Below, in pieces: positions 1 through 10,751 of a DNA stretch of 64,000 nucleotides. The DNA is from Opeltia flavorubescens (taxonomy: Eukaryota; Ascomycota; Lecanoromycetes; Teloschistales; Teloschistaceae), in the NCBI GenBank assembly GCA_000442125.1, contig KE546986.1:299198-363197 (forward strand), in the 5' to 3' direction. The first letter of the stretch is position 1, and each line of letters starts with the position of its first letter. The translations under genes were made by a program, and so were the position numbers. The notes beneath the pieces are model-generated. The model saw nothing but the letters and a program-made list of their open reading frames with translations. It made no database searches and had not been told where the DNA came from.

Positions 1-1221
1 CTCAAGGCACCTACTGCTATATCAGACGCAAAGTCGTCTCAATTACTGCTTTTTTTCAGATGCAAGTACCCACTCTAACACACAACAATCATTGCTAGAA
101 AAGCCATAGCCCTCTCTTCAAAAGCCAACCTCGCCACGTCGACTTGAAGTACTTGATTCGAACATAGCAGACCCTTCCAACATCGTTCAAGAGCTTACCT
201 TGGGATAGTGGCATTTGTGCTGATTATGTACAGTACAGAAGCAGGAAGTACATTAAAAGCCCAACATCAGTAAGGTTGATTCGATGTGGACCCTCCGATA
301 CTCAAATCAAGCACTGTATCGATCAGAAGTTTTCATGTACCTGACGATACTCAGAATGGGTTAGATCACGTGCAGAATAGGTAGATAGGAAAGTGGTCTG
401 ACATGATCGTATTGACATACTTGATAGAACACCTCAGAGAGCCAATGCAGTCGTCGTGTCGATTGTCCAGATCCGCTACTTCCACAGTTTTCGCCTGGCT
501 GACTTTCTCTGAGTTAGTACAGCACCCGGGATTGATTATCGCGGTAGGTGGAAGATTAGTCCCTTTGCTACCAACTCATGCTTCTGGACCGGGTGATATG
601 AATTCAGAGCAATCAACGAAATTAAGAGTACTGGTGATACGCAGGGTGCGTGGGCTCGGTATCAACAAGACGGGAGTGAGAAGCCATACCCAAGCAAAAA
701 ATTCGGGATTGGCTTCGCAGCGAACTTCGATGATTGGCAGCCGGGCACCTGGGAGAAACGAAAGGCCAAAGGAGAGAGGGAGGTGCGAATGCGAGCAAAG
801 AAAAAGGAGTCCAAGATTGATGAGCATAAACTTGAGCTAATATTCTGGACATATAGTTGATTAAGGGCGGATTGGGATAGGCGAGTGATTAAGTGCAAGA
901 CAAAACAGTGATCAAGGAGAACGCGTAGACACGTCTGAAATATGTGGAATGCAGACACGCTCGTTCATCGCGTCGGAAAATTCGAGGTTCGCGATCCTGA
1001 TTTTTCTACATTCCAGCGCTCCGAGACATTTGGATCAATGGAAGATAATTGAAAGAAATTCCAATTGGTTCCTGAACCGAATATTCAGTTAGGTCAATCA
1101 CACATCAGAGCCAGAAGTGGGATTTGGTGTTATATTAGCGGAAACAGAATAGGTAATTAGGTGTGTTGCACAACTTTACTACATTCGCATTTAACAATAT
1201 TATCTCTCTTGGAAAAGCAAC
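1..1221. other. Intergenic, no gene recognised
   Basis: No open frame here shows a recognisable domain, a plausible splice pattern or biased composition. A 145-codon frame at 403-840 (+) is overlapped by open frames on the other strand and looks like chance. The last 100 bases, AT-rich with a CT-rich patch before position 1222, are the likely promoter and leader of the secreted-protein gene that follows. Confidence 0.5.
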
Positions 1222-2250
1222 ATGTATACGCTATCCTACATTTCGACTTTACTCTTGACTTGCTGGTCAATTAGTGTCACAGCAGCCCCTGAGGGTGTCT
1301 CCAAACGTGCGCCGCAAGTCACGGTGACCGTCACAAGGCGCATTGCTGTTTGCGACGCTACGAGTGCTTTCGCCTTCTCTTCTTCTCCGGGACTTAGTTC
1401 CTCGAGTTTTGCCGCAAATAATTCCTCTTATGTGCCCACCGCGACATCAGTAATTGGAGGCAATTCAACGACCGAACATTCCACAGCGACGACCCCCGTC
1501 TCTTCGGCAACCACATCTACTGTAGGCACAGGAAGCAGCTCTGTGGCATCATCGTCATCGTCTCCAACCTCAACTACTCCTATCATACTTTCCATATCTA
1601 CACCCACAACAAGTCGCGGAACTACCACCATCACAGATCCCCCACCACCTACAACCACCAGGGCAACATCAACCACTCCCGTACCCCCATCCACAACCAA
1701 ATCTCCCTGCATCCCCTCCCCAACGCAAGCCATCCTCAACCCCTCTTTCGAACTCGACCTCGACCTCAGCGGAAACTACTCCTCCCCATGGACCTTCACC
1801 GGCGACGCCCACGTCCAGCTAAATGTCCCTCCCTTCCAAGCAGCCCTAGGACTCCACTTCGCCCTCCTCTCCGGCGGAAGCACGTCCTCCATCCTCCTCG
1901 GAGCGGGCCTCGACCCCACAATCTCAACCATGAGCCAAACACTCAACAACCTCATCCCCGGAGTCCCCTATACATTGCAGTACTACTATAACGTCTTACA
2001 GGTTATTCCGCAAACCATCTGCACCTTCACGGCTAGTATCACGGATGGAGTTGTCCTGGATTCGATCGCGAGCTCGGGGTCGTATAATGGGCAGTATCTT
2101 GTGAGATCGGTGAGTTATACGCCTGTTTCGGCGACGGCGAGGTTGGAATTTAGGTTGGGGTGTCCGAGTTCGATTTTGGGGATTAGTCAGATTGTGGTTG
2201 CGGTGGATGATGTTACGTTGACGACGAACGGGAATAACGGGTGTGCTTGA
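1222..2250 (+). CDS. Secreted Ser/Thr-rich protein with C-terminal carbohydrate-binding-like domain
   Basis: This is a single-exon gene for 342 residues. Residues 1-21 form a classic signal peptide (hydrophobic LLLTCWSISVTA). A Lys-Arg pair (VSKRAP, about residues 26-31) is a likely Kex2 processing site. Residues 50-165 are almost entirely Ser, Thr, Pro and Ala, the composition of an O-mannosylated linker. Residues 166-342 begin with CIPSPTQAILNPSFE and contain the NPSFE...W and 'AVDDVTL' patterns common to CenC-like, galactose-binding beta-sandwich domains of fungal secreted proteins. The expected role is in the cell wall or secretome, possibly glycan binding. No catalytic residues are apparent. 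Codon usage changes from C-ending to G/T-ending near position 2040, but the frame stays open. The ATG lies in a normal context (GCAACATG). The signal peptide and linker are clear; the domain call is by pattern only. Confidence 0.8.
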   Translation: MYTLSYISTLLLTCWSISVTAAPEGVSKRAPQVTVTVTRRIAVCDATSAFAFSSSPGLSSSSFAANNSSYVPTATSVIGGNSTTEHSTATTPVSSATTSTVGTGSSSVASSSSSPTSTTPIILSISTPTTSRGTTTITDPPPPTTTRATSTTPVPPSTTKSPCIPSPTQAILNPSFELDLDLSGNYSSPWTFTGDAHVQLNVPPFQAALGLHFALLSGGSTSSILLGAGLDPTISTMSQTLNNLIPGVPYTLQYYYNVLQVIPQTICTFTASITDGVVLDSIASSGSYNGQYLVRSVSYTPVSATARLEFRLGCPSSILGISQIVVAVDDVTLTTNGNNGCA

Positions 2251-3249
2251 AATGAAATGTTGAGAATAAATTTGATGCGGGGGTGAGGTGAGTTTCGTCC
2301 TTTTTGAGGAGTGGTTGGCGTATTGGGACAGGGTGTATGGTGGAATTTATATGTCTGGCGTTGAGAAACAATCTTTTTATAAAGAGATCGGTATTTGTAT
2401 CCAAAAGAACTCTGGGTAGATTCTTGTTGGAAGTATGTGTTTCACCTGTGTATCATTGGAAAATCTGATTGCGACTCCATTTTACCATTCTCACCGTCGG
2501 AGAAGCGAAAGCATTCCGTCCGTCCCTTCAAAGGCATTTACCCCATTGCGCGCATCACCGAGATAATAGCAGTCGTCCGCCTTCAGTCCCGGCTACTGGT
2601 CCTAGCCATGGTTACGGAAATCACCTGCGCCGAAAAAGCTTTTGTTGCAGGCTAATATTTTGTGGCACAGGCAATTATCTAGTCTTATAACTGGTAGCAG
2701 TGGGTTTGATTGGCTGGTAAAGAGGAAATAGTTATCTGTGACAGATCTGATCGTAATAGGGAGCCCGCGGGTGGTGTTCCTATAGAATCACACGAACTGA
2801 GGAGGGTATCTTGACGCCAGTCAAGGAGATTATCCACGGCTTCAAGCTATGGGCCGGCCACAGATTTATCAATGTTTTGAGTGTTGAAGTCGATCGGAGG
2901 TAAGCCTGACCTCGAGTCGAAAAAAACATCCGATAAGGTACCATCGATTGCTGGATTCTGATCGATGATAGAGACTTTAACATGCTCGTGTAGCTTTAAG
3001 TGAAAGAAGAACATGGCGGAACATTTTCAATCGTAATAATCGTGAATGACACCAACCCCGACCTCATCCCGGTGTACGTCAGTCGTTATGTCGATTAGCC
3101 CAATCCATGGATGACATGCCAGTGCATGGGATCAAGGCCGCAAGGCTGTACAGTTCCATGAGCACGAACATATGTCGAGGGAAGTCCGAGTAGTCGTAGA
3201 AGAACGTAGAAAGCGAAGAGGACGGTGAAACCTTAGAACTGCTCCATTA
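2251..3249. other. Convergent intergenic region
   Basis: This separates the 3' ends of the secreted-protein gene (+) and the kinase gene (-). Small open frames occur on both strands, but none continues across a plausible splice site or shows a family motif. Nothing else was recognised. Confidence 0.45.
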
Positions 3250-5012
3250 TCATTGATCATCAACATTGAGTCTTTTCGAAGTCGATGTCTTGATTGGTGG
3301 TTTCTCCCTCATAGCTGCTAGAACACTCCGATGCTGTAGGGCTAAGGTCGCCGAGGGCCTTTTGCGTGGATTCCACGTCATCATGCGAGCAATCAGATGT
3401 CCGAGGCCATCTCCTCCCTCATCGGCCCACAATATCTGTTGCATCCGCTTGTAATCGGCTTCTTTCCGAGGCCTCATGTGATTCATCTGTGGCCACCAGG
3501 AGTAAGCCAAGGCTAGACCGAGCATCCAGATGTCCAACACCTGGCCATATGAATTGGTTTTGTTCTCCTGTAGCTCCGGAGGCAAAAAGATCCATGCCGC
3601 CAGTCGGGTTTCGACGGCGGTCTTAGTCTCGCAGAATTTGCCGAAGTCGCACAGCTTCGCCTCTGGAGGATCTTTGTAGGGAAAGAATAGAATGTTTTGC
3701 GGGGTGATGTCTCGATGCATACATCCTGCTCGGTGGATTTCCACGAGTCCCGTCAGCAGCTGATGGCATAGCGATTGTTTGAGGCTCCAATTGTTAGAGA
3801 CATCTTCCCATTCGTATTGGTTGAAAGCAATCCCTTTATCGTGAACCAGGTATACATTGAGCGGATATTGTGAAACGTAGAGTTCTTGACCGCCGAGAGC
3901 TGTTCGCCAGTCAAGTAATTCTAGTATGCCTTCGCAACCTTCAAATCGTCTCAGTGCTTCGATTTCCTGTTTGATAGTCGGTATCTCCTTAGATGATTTT
4001 AGGATAATCTGTTTCACTACACGAAGTTCTCCATTTTCAGGGAAGAAGCCTTCATAGACGTTTCCAAACGTGCCACTACCAAGTCCATGTCGGAAGACAA
4101 TGTGTTTCAGCAACGTGTCACCCGGAAGAGGAAGACCGGAGATGTCCGTCTGCGGCAAAGGTATTTCTTGTTCTTGAAGCATTTGGTTACGCTCACGAAG
4201 GTACTGAGCTTCCTGTTCGGGTGTCTCAACCATGATCTGGATGAGATACTGCATGTCGAGTATGCGCATGCGTGTCTTAGGCCGATGCAGAGCAACCCGC
4301 TCAGTTGGTTTTATGGTTTCATCGTCCACTTCCACTTCATCGCCTGCTCTGAGCATCCAGGCGCCGGAATTCTGATGGAGTTCCAGACGCGCATGGGCTG
4401 GACGGAGTCCACGAGCTTCCTTGGTCCCTGGCGCTGCTAATAGAATATCCACATTGCGCGACGGTCCGAATTTCCTACAGGAGCCTCTTCCTAGGACCTA
4501 TCAAATGAATTAGCCGGAGTTCCCACTTTGAGAGGGCGAACGCTAGGAAAGTGCTGTTCCGATGAACACGTCCCATAAGGAATAGCACAGGATGCGGGGG
4601 TGTCCAACAATCGATATCTCGATTACAAGATTTCGACCTTTACGGGAAGTAAAAGTAGAAGAAGAGGTTATACCCATCGTGGTCTTTCAGATACTGAGGG
4701 TAGACGGAACCGAACTCGAAAGAAACCCTCATTCACAATAACTTCATCGCTTGCTTCGGCTTCTTCTTCCGTCGTTTCATCGCTATCAAAGGGGACATGT
4801 TTGGAGGTTCGATTCAGAGGGTGAGAACCAGTGACCTCAAGATATTGAGCATGGAGCTGGTCTAAAGCTCCATTCTTGTTCAACTGCACGACCCCGTCAA
4901 AAGCTCGTCTAGCTTCGGTATTGAGCGGAATAACCCTCAAGATATCGCCGCTGAAGCTCTTCGGTCCTGTGCTCACAAGGTCTTCCTGTCGATTAGAGGC
5001 CATTCCTGGCAA
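3250..5012 (-). CDS. FHA-domain protein kinase (two exons)
   Basis: Exon 1 is 5012-4674 and exon 2 is 4497-3250. The 176-bp intron has donor GG|GTATAA and acceptor TTGATAG|GT. Splicing keeps phase 0 and gives 528 residues. Residues 95-185 form a forkhead-associated (phosphothreonine-binding) domain. The diagnostic pattern WVLGRGS...GPSRNVDIL crosses the splice junction and is followed by the RPAHARLEL strand, which supports the model. Residues 245-510 form a Ser/Thr kinase domain. It has a glycine loop GLGSGTFGNV near 251, the catalytic Lys in VVKQI near 275, an HRDITPQN catalytic loop near 374, DFG near 397 and PPE in place of APE. FHA-then-kinase is the order seen in checkpoint kinases of the Rad53/Cds1 type, but this looks like a lineage-expanded fungal relative and not the orthologue. 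All catalytic residues are present, so it is probably active. An internal start at MASNRQED, three codons in, is possible. Confidence 0.85.
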
Positions 5013-5338
5013 TCGATACTTCGAGATCGATTTGTGCGGCTCAACCCTTGCTAAGTCGGCCTCAGCAAGCGTCGAATCCCGGGTACAACCTCACATCGGC
5101 GTTTACTAAGGCATGAGCGGAGCGGTACAAGTTAGCATGGACTTCGTACGCAGTGTATTGAATGGCACGAATGGTCATGCTCTCTTCGGGTAGATGTCAT
5201 CAGGCTACCCCGCGCCGCGCTAGATTAGCTTGATCACACCATCACGTGGCTAAGTGATTGCTGATTGCCAAGCCTTCGTCGCAAATTCCTTTGACATCAG
5301 CCATCTCTGCTACGCTACTACCCTGAGTTTTGTTCACA
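5013..5338. promoter_or_regulatory. Divergent promoter region between kinase and unknown gene
   Basis: These 326 bases separate two divergent starts (5012 on minus, 5339 on plus), so they must hold both promoters. The part near 5210-5260 contains GC-rich patches and a CACGTGG E-box-like site. No clear TATA box was placed. Confidence 0.35.
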
Positions 5339-6554
5339 ATGGCGCCATCATGCAATCATGAGAAACTCGAATGTGCTCATTTCCCAGCTTGGGCACGGAT
5401 CCGGAAAACTTTCTTGGAGAGAAATTGGACTCCCTACAGTTTGTCGAATGAATGTCGTCACTATGAAAGAGAGCTGGAAGAAGGACGGAAATTGATGTGG
5501 GAATGGGAACACCAGATGGAGCAGCTTTCGGAAAATGAGACTGAAATCGATCCCGATGAAGCTGAGGACTTGATGAACAACCTTCCTTCGCCGAAGCATC
5601 GCATATACCGTTGCTGGAACCCGGAGTACGAAGCACGGCGACAAGCTCGTAAACGGCTGTGGTCACCGCCCTTAACACCCGAGCCTGGAGATCCGAAATA
5701 CTCGTTACAACCCAGTCAGCGCCCTCCAAGTCCGAGAATACGTCGCCGCAACCGCCATCAACGCTCCCCGTCTCAGTACCCACCTCAGCAGGCAAACCCA
5801 GTCCAGCTGCAACCTCCCCCGAAGGGACGAAACAAGGTCTGCAAATCCAAGCAGCCAGTAAAGTCTGGCCGGCCGACCACTCGTTCGATGCACAACCTCA
5901 AGGCGGTTTCGTTGCATGAAAAGAAGGGCCAGGTGGTGATTGGAACGGGTGGCAGCGGGTCCTGGATCGCTACTTTCGAACAATACTTAGCATCGAACTC
6001 AACGTAGTCGGTACCCCGTCATCTACACCTCTTTCTTCCCAATATCTGACTGTGAGCTATACAGGTTCAACGACTGTACTTCGTATCTGCACAGCGTCAA
6101 CAAGAACTACTTTAAAACCATCAGAACACCTACCGCTGCAACCTGTCTACCTCCTTCGACCATCGCCAATGGATCTTACTACACTCTCGAGGGTGTGAAA
6201 AGAGGAGGCCAGGTTCATATGCTGAACAAGGGGTACAAACTTGTAGAGAGGGCAGCGAGTGGGGAATTGGGGACTGGTCCCTGTGAGGACGTTCAAGAGT
6301 CTGCTATCCGCAGAGCCTTGTATTCCTTGACTCCCAGGTCGGACACGAAGGTCATGGTCGTGTTGAGGACGCATTGTGGGAGCAGTGTGCAGACATTTCT
6401 GCCAGCCCCACCCATCACAACTCTTGAGCACCCACAGCTTCACCGCTGCTTCTCCCTTCGAGAATACCGTCGTCATTTGATGTCACCATTTCGTCACCAT
6501 ATCTGGACATCGATCGACGTTACCGACCATCATCACCATCCCATCTTTGGATAG
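5339..6554 (+). CDS. Unknown basic protein, two exons
   Basis: The start ATG at 5339 is in good context (TTCACAATGGCG). Exon 1 runs to 6003 and exon 2 from 6065 to 6554. The 61-bp intron has donor GTAGTC, a perfect CTGAC branch site and acceptor ATACAG. Without splicing the frame stops at 6007; with it the frame stays open to 6554, giving 384 residues. Residues 1-100 are charged and helical (ERELEEGRKLMWEWEHQMEQ). Residues 100-200 are rich in Pro, Arg and Gln and look disordered. The second exon carries several Cys and ends in a His-rich tail. No known domain was recognised. The intron is supported by frame continuity only; if it is not spliced, the product is a 222-residue protein ending at 6007. 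Confidence 0.5.
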
Positions 6555-7942
6555 GGTCACAAGAGACGGGAAAACCACACTCAAATACGCTTGGATATCC
6601 GAAGTCTTAGGAAGAGGGTATTGAGCGATGGTACTACTTCCCCAAGTATTTTGAGGGCTCTTATCTTTTCGAAGGGAGGGTCAAAAAGGATGGAGGATAG
6701 AAGCAGGTCTTCTACAATTGTTGCAAGTCCAGTGACGCTTGGGGAATTGGCAAATACTTGAACTTGAATTGCTCTATCAATCGCCTTCCTCGCTCGATTC
6801 CTGTGTGTCTCCCACACGGTGTGCGCTCTGCTCTTCCGTATATTGTCTTTCTCTCCCGAGTTTGCGTTCCCTGCCGGAGAGAATTTGGGGCCGGCTTCTT
6901 GTAGCCTCTTCTCTCTCGTTTTCTAGAGTGCATTGTTCTTGAGGAGCAGGTGATGTGCCGTCTCGTTGATGTGTTTCTGCTCAGTATTTAAGGGTTCCTT
7001 TTGATATTCCACCTCCCTTTTCGGTATCTGAATGATAGACTTTTAGATCTCTTTTCGCTAGCATAGCTATTAGTCAACCTAGCGTCAAGAGCTACCTTCT
7101 CTTCTTTCGTGAGATTACACTCGCTCTTTGGTCAGATCGTCGAAGCTTTTTCCCTAACCAACGAAACCGACTCGGGCAACAGGTCCGTTCGACCAGAGAG
7201 AGGAACAAGTATTAATTGAAGCTGCAAATCGCCGGTAAGATACCAGGAAGTCAGGAATACAGGGACCTTGTAGTCTTAGGTCATGATGATGGGTTCTCCC
7301 AATTTTCAATAGGTATTTATTATCAAAGCGATGCTAGTAGTATCGAGATAACGATCTTGGGGACATTAAAGCAGATAAAATGTATCATTGACGGCTGACT
7401 AGGCGAGACTAACATGCAAAGCGTACTTCCCTCATTATCATCGAGAATATCTCCATATATGAATATATCGAACACCACATGGTTTAGATATGAACGTTCC
7501 TGTTGCTATCGAGACATTCATTAAGAGGCTCATGAATGATTTGGACAAATCACCAGCCCATGAGTTTTCGTCTCAGTATTAATATCAAGCTGGTCGATGT
7601 ACCTTGACCCATCCACGTTGTATCGAAGTGCTTTCAGAAACAACTTCAACAAAACCATGGATCAGCTTAGCGGTTTTCCATAGAATAAGAAACCTGGCAT
7701 CACGGTTGTATTGTAATATAAGCAAAGTAGGAAAATTTTGCATGATATTGATAATCATCATCATTATACTTCTGAGACCATCCTCAGCTAACTCATACGA
7801 TCTCCTGATAGTTTCTTTCATACTCTGTATTTCCTGCCTTTGTATAACCTTCTAGCTCTGAAACCCACATCTGAGTGCCTTTCCATATATGTGAGAATCA
7901 TCAGTGATAAGGTCAGGCGTGTAGTAATAACGTCTACGCTGA
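6555..7942. other. Intergenic, no gene recognised
   Basis: This is about 1.4 kb with only short, mutually overlapping open frames and no domain signal. Positions 6780-6990 have a pyrimidine-rich plus strand (CTCTTCCGT, CTCTCCCGAG). Beyond 7200 the composition becomes more AT-rich. Confidence 0.4.
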
Positions 7943-8119
7943 TTATTTTCGCGGCGGTCCTCCACCTCGATAAATAGTCGCGTAAACATCTCTCTTTTTG
8001 TAGCAATAATTACATGTATGATGTATTGCTAAAGTCATTGGACCCTTCTTACACCAGCCGCAATACCATGAATCCGATGTTCCACTGATTACAGGAGTTG
8101 GTAGATTTTGGGAAGCCAT
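7943..8119 (-). pseudogene. Diverged copy of a Cys-pair (CxxC...CxxC) module
   Basis: A short open frame of 58 codons starts at ATG 8119 and ends at TAA 7945-7943. It contains WYCGWCKKGPM followed by TCNYCYKKRDVYAT, a CxxC-x(n)-CxxC arrangement that suggests a small zinc ribbon or knuckle. The same module, with the same WYCGWC...GPM/GVM...CxxC...YAT spacing, forms the 3' exon of the gene at 10752-12316. The similarity continues outside the frame: upstream in an intron-like stretch (CTAGG...CTTTTCGCT...CCACAG) and downstream to about 7780. In this copy the donor that would match CTAG|GTAAGT is mutated, and no N-terminal partner lies upstream. It is therefore best read as a fragmentary paralogue, although expression as a micro-protein of its own cannot be excluded. 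Confidence 0.45.
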
Positions 8120-8701
8120 TCTGTGGCAGCGAAAAGTGTCCTAGATATACATTGGTCACTTCTCTGCCATGCCTGTGTCTTAAGGTGCATACTTAGGTTC
8201 AATTTAATTTCTTTTGTAGGGCTTTTTCCCAGCAAAAAACTTGACGGTTCGATACTCTCGCGATACTTCCCAGAAGACTATGTTCCGAACGAAAATCCAG
8301 ATATTCTTTGGACCCAAGCTTTGACTAACAGATAAACAACGGTGCGGGGAAAGATGTGGGGTGTACCGCCAAATATTAACCTCGGGCGTTATGAACTTCC
8401 GGCGAGCTGCACGTGGCTGTATTCGGATTCGGCTAATACTACCTTTGCAGCAGTCTTGGTAGACTGGAATAGGAGTCTCGGGGCGTATACTCTCTATAGT
8501 TTCTCTTTATACTCATGGAAACTAAGTAAATTCATGCTCGAATAAATACTTCAAGGTTCCCGTTGATTTGCTAAAGATGTTTACCGTAGAAAAGAACTCA
8601 CACCATATATTCGACCGTGTACACTTCAATTCGAGTGTTGCGATTTTTCATATACTTTGACTCGATTATACACGTACTGAACCCTTCTCATCAACCTTGA
8701 C
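8120..8701. other. Intergenic, no gene recognised
   Basis: This is the spacer between the Cys-pair fragment and the 3' end of the decayed secreted-protein gene. It contains only chance-length open frames. Weak similarity to the upstream flank of the related gene at 10.8-11.1 kb fades out by about 8160. Confidence 0.35.
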
Positions 8702-9798
8702 TTAGTATCGCGCTGTATCAGTTGACGTATCATTCTCATTACCACCTTCTCCACTCAGCTGCCTATCCAAACCTTTAATCTCAATCTCCCCAATCGGAAC
8801 CCTCCTTCCCGCCTGATCAGGTTTCACAATAGTGACAGTCCTGGCAAAAGCTTGTTGCTACGTGAGTAAGGCACACATCACACCGTACGCTGTCTCCATA
8901 AGATCTGCGTTGGAGATTAAGGATATCCCATGGTCCATTCTCGGTCGAAGAGTTACCGAGATGCCCGGGGCTAGGGGGCCGGTCCAGGTATATTCGAGAG
9001 CAGGCCGCACGTGGTGAGCGATAGCTACGTCTTGCTAAACCCGTGTGATAATGTTACTCATGCTGAGGATGACTTCATTTCGGGTCAGGGCCGCGCTAGG
9101 AAGTCCGAAGAGAAGAGTAATTTGGGTTTCTGGGACGGGGAATAGGGCAGAAAGAGGTTTTAAGATGGGCGGATATGGATCAGTGTACGCTACTACGGGT
9201 ATCCGTGGTGATGGATCGGAGGTGGTATTACTAAAATCTACGTTAGCTAGAGTACATTTCTCTGAAAATTTAAAGCTTGCCTCGGGATTTCGGTATTATC
9301 CCCAACTAAGTAAAGAAACCGTTGCGGCACTTCATGTCCTGGTAGAATTGCCCTATTCGCCACTACCCATCCCAGCTCATAAAAACCATCCTGTGGATCT
9401 TGCGGGTGCAGCATGCTTATCAAGATGCGAATGACGCCGTACATGGCTGATCCAAGATAGATGTCATTCCTCTTCTCATTCTGCTACCAATGTAGGATCT
9501 GGAGTTCAAGATTTGTGCCGCCAACTACAACGCGGAGGTCTGGTAATATGCCATCGCCGCGATTCTGAACTGTCTTCCGGTAAAGTGTGAGCTGTGCAAT
9601 TGCCAGCGTGAAGAGGGTGTCTTTTTGAGGCAAGGGTCGTCCACGCGAAAGACGTAGGATACCAATGTCGGAGGGCGTTGTAACTTCGAGAGGCGTACTT
9701 TGCGATTTTTCGGGTGTTGCGGAAGTATCTTCGCCAATTGCGAGAGCAGCGGATACGGTGATTCTAATTAGCGCGGTAAGCCATATATAATACTCCAT
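8702..9798 (-). pseudogene. Decayed secreted-protein gene with in-frame TAG codons
   Basis: Reading from ATG 9798, an N-terminal hydrophobic segment (WLTALIRITVSAALA) looks like a signal peptide. It is followed by a coherent acidic/polar protein (GILPDLRVVVGGTNLELQI, then SAMYGVIRILISML). The frame is interrupted by TAG at 9486-9484, 9037-9035 and 8860-8858. Each TAG is followed directly by CAG or CAA, so each could be a former Gln codon in a Gln-Gln pair. A change of frame between about 9360 and 9250 may mark an intron or an indel. After it the frame reads on (PRIPVVAYTDPYPPILKPL, HVRPALEYTWTGPLAPGI) to TAA at 8704-8702. No family was recognised. CAG-to-TAG is the expected product of C-to-T change in a CpA context, as in RIP. 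An alternative is that one or more stops lie in introns I failed to place. Confidence 0.45.
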
Positions 9799-9834
9799 AA
9801 TTTCAAAACTATATCTACACAACCATTCATTTCC

Positions 9835-10145
9835 TCATTCTGGGTATCTGATCGGTATATGAAGAGAAAGGTCAAGGCGCTCAACAGGATCATATCCAAT
9901 TTCTCGGATTAAGGAATAGACGTCGCCTGGAGTCATACGCGATCCGTTTATTGCGACAAGACAAGGCACACTCAGAGGCCGGCACTCTAGACTTCCTATG
10001 GACAAGTAACTACGGATCCCAGATTGGTTTTTTTGGTTGATGTAAGACTCGATGCTAGCATTTCAATCTTATGATGCCACCTAAAGAATGCGGTGCAAAT
10101 TTACCGCTTCATAAACGAAAAGCCTAAGGATCCACCACAACTCAT
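9835..10145 (-). CDS. Possible small two-exon gene or upstream exons of its neighbour
   Basis: ATG at 10145 opens a 41-base exon ending at 10105. A 50-bp intron follows (donor GTAAAT, acceptor GCTAG), then a 220-base exon, 10054-9835, ending in TGA. The model encodes 86 residues with sensible composition, including PLSVCLVAINGSRMTPGD and LIREIGYDPVERLDLSLHI. The second exon alone is open for 76 codons without an ATG, which fits a spliced exon. It lies in the same reading frame as the decayed secreted-protein gene that begins 37 bases downstream, so both may once have belonged to one transcription unit. No domain was recognised and the support is modest. Confidence 0.3.
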
Positions 10146-10751
10146 ACTAGGATCTCTCACTAATACTGGCTGTGGGTAATCAAGAACACCATCAAGTCTT
10201 TGTAGATAGCTAATGGATGGATATATAAATGCACTATTTCCCACTGCGTATCAAAACAATCAATCCTCTCAATCACCTCTGTAGTAACTCAATTGACAGT
10301 AATATCATCCTTTGCGTACTGATACCTTGTGAGTTAAAGCTCGCAGAGATAGGTCTCAAGTCATCTGCTTATTTTCCAAATGACCATTAAAGTCAAGTGT
10401 AAGCGACGGTACACTGTGCTGTACTTGAAAATTATCTTATTCTGCATATTTCCTATTATCATACTCTCCTGTCGACCCTGGCATTGGTATCTTTAGAATC
10501 TCCTGTTCATTCTCTATCCTCCTCCCCGCTCGATACAAACGTCTCATCTTAATGACCGTTCCCAACCCGATCCCGCATCTCCCTGATAATTCCTTTCACA
10601 TCTCTTCGGCTTGCAGCTCTCGTGCAAAGTCCCTGTTTTCTGAAAGTTGATTTCTATGATCCTGGCTTCCTAGTCGAGATCTGAGCGACGTCTGATTTAG
10701 GTGATATCTACCTGTGGTGAGGCCAGGAGTATACTGATTACTCTCGCGTTA
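10146..10751. other. Intergenic, with a possible extra 3' exon of the zinc-finger gene
   Basis: An alternative end for the minus-strand gene upstream lies here. Donor GTAAAG at 10774 and acceptor CCACAG at 10712 would add an exon, 10711-10596, rich in Arg, Gln and Glu. After that stop the same frame stays open to about 10437. A related sequence flanks the Cys-pair fragment near 7780-7850, so this part belongs to the duplicated unit. Confidence 0.3.

Noticed and set aside
403-840. 145-codon open frame on the plus strand
   Set aside because: Overlapped by several open frames on the minus strand, with no signal peptide, domain, splice pattern or conserved motif.
5334-5983. Minus-strand frames opposite the unknown two-exon gene
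   Set aside because: These are shadows of the plus-strand coding region, which has the better start context and a splice-supported continuation.
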